From assembly GCA_045655865.1 (NCBI GenBank), contig JAZOQB010000053.1, positions 1 to 25,001 on the forward strand: a stretch of DNA of 25,001 nt, given 5' to 3'. The notes under the pieces were generated by a model. That model had not been told where the DNA came from. It saw nothing but the letters and a program-made list of their open reading frames with translations, and did not search any database. Made by a program: the position numbers and the translations under genes. Source of the stretch: RGIG5579 sp045655865. Its GTDB lineage: Bacteria; Bacillota; Clostridia; Oscillospirales; SIG627. This document shows positions 23,937 to 25,001 of this stretch, one piece after another (the first letter of the stretch is position 1; every line of letters begins with the position of its first letter).

Positions 23937-24989
23937 TTAATACGAAATTCCCATAGAATCCAGTTCATCACGAATATACTGAAGTGTCAGAAGTTTTTCT
24001 TTCACCTGTTCTACCGTAAGAAGCTGAGTGTTATTGGAATTAAACTCTGCCAACGGGTTACGCTCCGTATCCCCGGCATTGAAATACTTATCGTAATTCA
24101 GTCCGCGCTTATCACAGGGAACGCGGTAGAAGTCCCCAAGATCCAAGGCGTTGGCGCACTCCTCGTTGGTGAGAAGTGTTTCATACATCTTTTCACCGTG
24201 ACGAATTCCAATGGTTGTGATCTTTTCTTTGTCCCCTCCAAACAACTCGCAGACCGCTTCCGCCTGGGTCTGTATGGTGCAAGCAGGCGCTTTTTGAACC
24301 AAGATGTCTCCGCTCTCGCCGTGTTCAAAGGCAAAAAGAACCAAATCTACCGCTTCATCAAGAGACATGATAAAACGAGTCATATTCGGATCGGTAAGGG
24401 TGATGGCCTGTCCGTTTTTGATCTGGTCAATCCAAAGTGGGATCACCGATCCGCGAGAACACATTACGTTCCCATAGCGTGTGCAGCAGATTTTAGTTTT
24501 TTCCGAAGAAACCGTACGGCTTTTTGCCGTGACCACTTTTTCCATCATGGCTTTACTGGTCCCCATGGCGTTGACCGGATAAGCAGCCTTATCGGTGGAA
24601 AGGCAGATCACAGATCTGACCCCGGCTTCAATGGATGCTGTCAGCACGTTTTCTGTTCCGAGAACGTTTGTCTTTACCGCTTCGATGGGGAAAAACTCAC
24701 AGGATGGAACCTGTTTTAATGCGGCGGCGTGAAAAACAAAATCCACTCCGTACATAGCATTTTTCACGGAATCGATATTGCGCACATCACCGATGTAAAA
24801 CTTAATTTTCTCCGCTACCTCCGGCATTTTCGACTGAAATTCATGGCGCATATCGTCCTGCTTTTTCTCATCGCGAGAGAATATACGAATCTCTCCGATG
24901 TCAGTGCGAAGAAAACGGTTGAGTACTGCGTTGCCAAAAGAACCGGTACCTCCGGTGATAAGAAGCGTTTTGTTTTCAAACAGTGACAT
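23937..24989 (-). CDS. capE: UDP-GlcNAc 4,6-dehydratase/5-epimerase CapE (FnlA type)
   Basis: This enzyme takes the first step of UDP-L-FucNAc synthesis from UDP-GlcNAc. The 350-residue short-form extended SDR has GGTGSFG (13-19) for NADP and LSTDKAAYPVNAMGTSK (130-146) as the catalytic region. The usual YxxxK tyrosine is methionine here (M142 with K146), which is characteristic of CapE/FnlA rather than a defect. GGAGG lies seven bases before the ATG and only a base from the window edge. The operon promoter and any earlier genes are outside. CapE, CapF and CapG together supply the sugar for capsule, O-antigen-like or wall polysaccharide. Confidence 0.93.
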   Translation of the reverse strand: MSLFENKTLLITGGTGSFGNAVLNRFLRTDIGEIRIFSRDEKKQDDMRHEFQSKMPEVAEKIKFYIGDVRNIDSVKNAMYGVDFVFHAAALKQVPSCEFFPIEAVKTNVLGTENVLTASIEAGVRSVICLSTDKAAYPVNAMGTSKAMMEKVVTAKSRTVSSEKTKICCTRYGNVMCSRGSVIPLWIDQIKNGQAITLTDPNMTRFIMSLDEAVDLVLFAFEHGESGDILVQKAPACTIQTQAEAVCELFGGDKEKITTIGIRHGEKMYETLLTNEECANALDLGDFYRVPCDKRGLNYDKYFNAGDTERNPLAEFNSNNTQLLTVEQVKEKLLTLQYIRDELDSMGISY

Positions 24990-25001
24990 AACCGACCTCC
25001 A

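Noticed and set aside
24541..24620. Loss of the catalytic tyrosine in capE taken as a sign of inactivation
   Set aside because: Methionine at the YxxxK tyrosine position is characteristic of CapE/FnlA enzymes, and all other motifs are intact.

Overview
The window looks like chromosomal DNA from an anaerobic, low-to-mid GC Firmicute of class Clostridia. The grounds are consensus sigma-A promoters with 17-bp spacers, strong AGGAGG-type ribosome binding sites, a T-box riboswitch, an NfnAB transhydrogenase, an FprA flavodiiron protein and a ferredoxin-dependent 2-oxoacid oxidoreductase. I cannot name the genus from this sequence. No phage, transposase or CRISPR array is visible.

Layout. 1-500: tRNA-Leu(CAG) with its terminator, then a duplicated tRNA 3' tail plus terminator, separated by a GC-rich hairpin-bearing non-coding element. 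501-2769 (-): nfnA-nfnB. 3047-5070 (-): uracil permease uraA and upp. 5324-7925 (+): an NSS-family sodium symporter and fprA. 8032-9991 (-): trpBA behind a tryptophan T-box leader (10025-10313). 10502-13928 (+): tig-clpP-clpX, with a histone-H1-like Lys/Ala/Pro tail on trigger factor. 13982-15785 (-): a LexA-like XRE-S24 repressor followed by a one-pass membrane protein of unknown function. 16110-20895 (+): korD-korA-korB-korC-sucC-sucD, a single operon by spacing. 20969-24989 (-): capE-capF-capG for UDP-N-acetyl-L-fucosamine, ending in a VanZ-family gene. The capE operon may continue beyond the right edge.

How the genes work together. The kor-suc operon can oxidise 2-oxoglutarate to succinyl-CoA, reducing ferredoxin, and then make ATP and succinate. 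NfnAB can use reduced ferredoxin plus NADH to make NADPH. Upp and UraA salvage uracil. Tig, ClpP and ClpX form the common chaperone/protease cluster. The trpBA pair stands without the other trp genes and its TrpA has several changed active-site loops, so indole use rather than complete tryptophan synthesis is possible. The cap genes make a surface-sugar nucleotide.

The points most worth a second look are the tRNA-tail duplication with its structured spacer, the divergent TrpA under a Trp T-box, the H1-like tail on trigger factor, and the S24 repressor paired with an unknown membrane protein.
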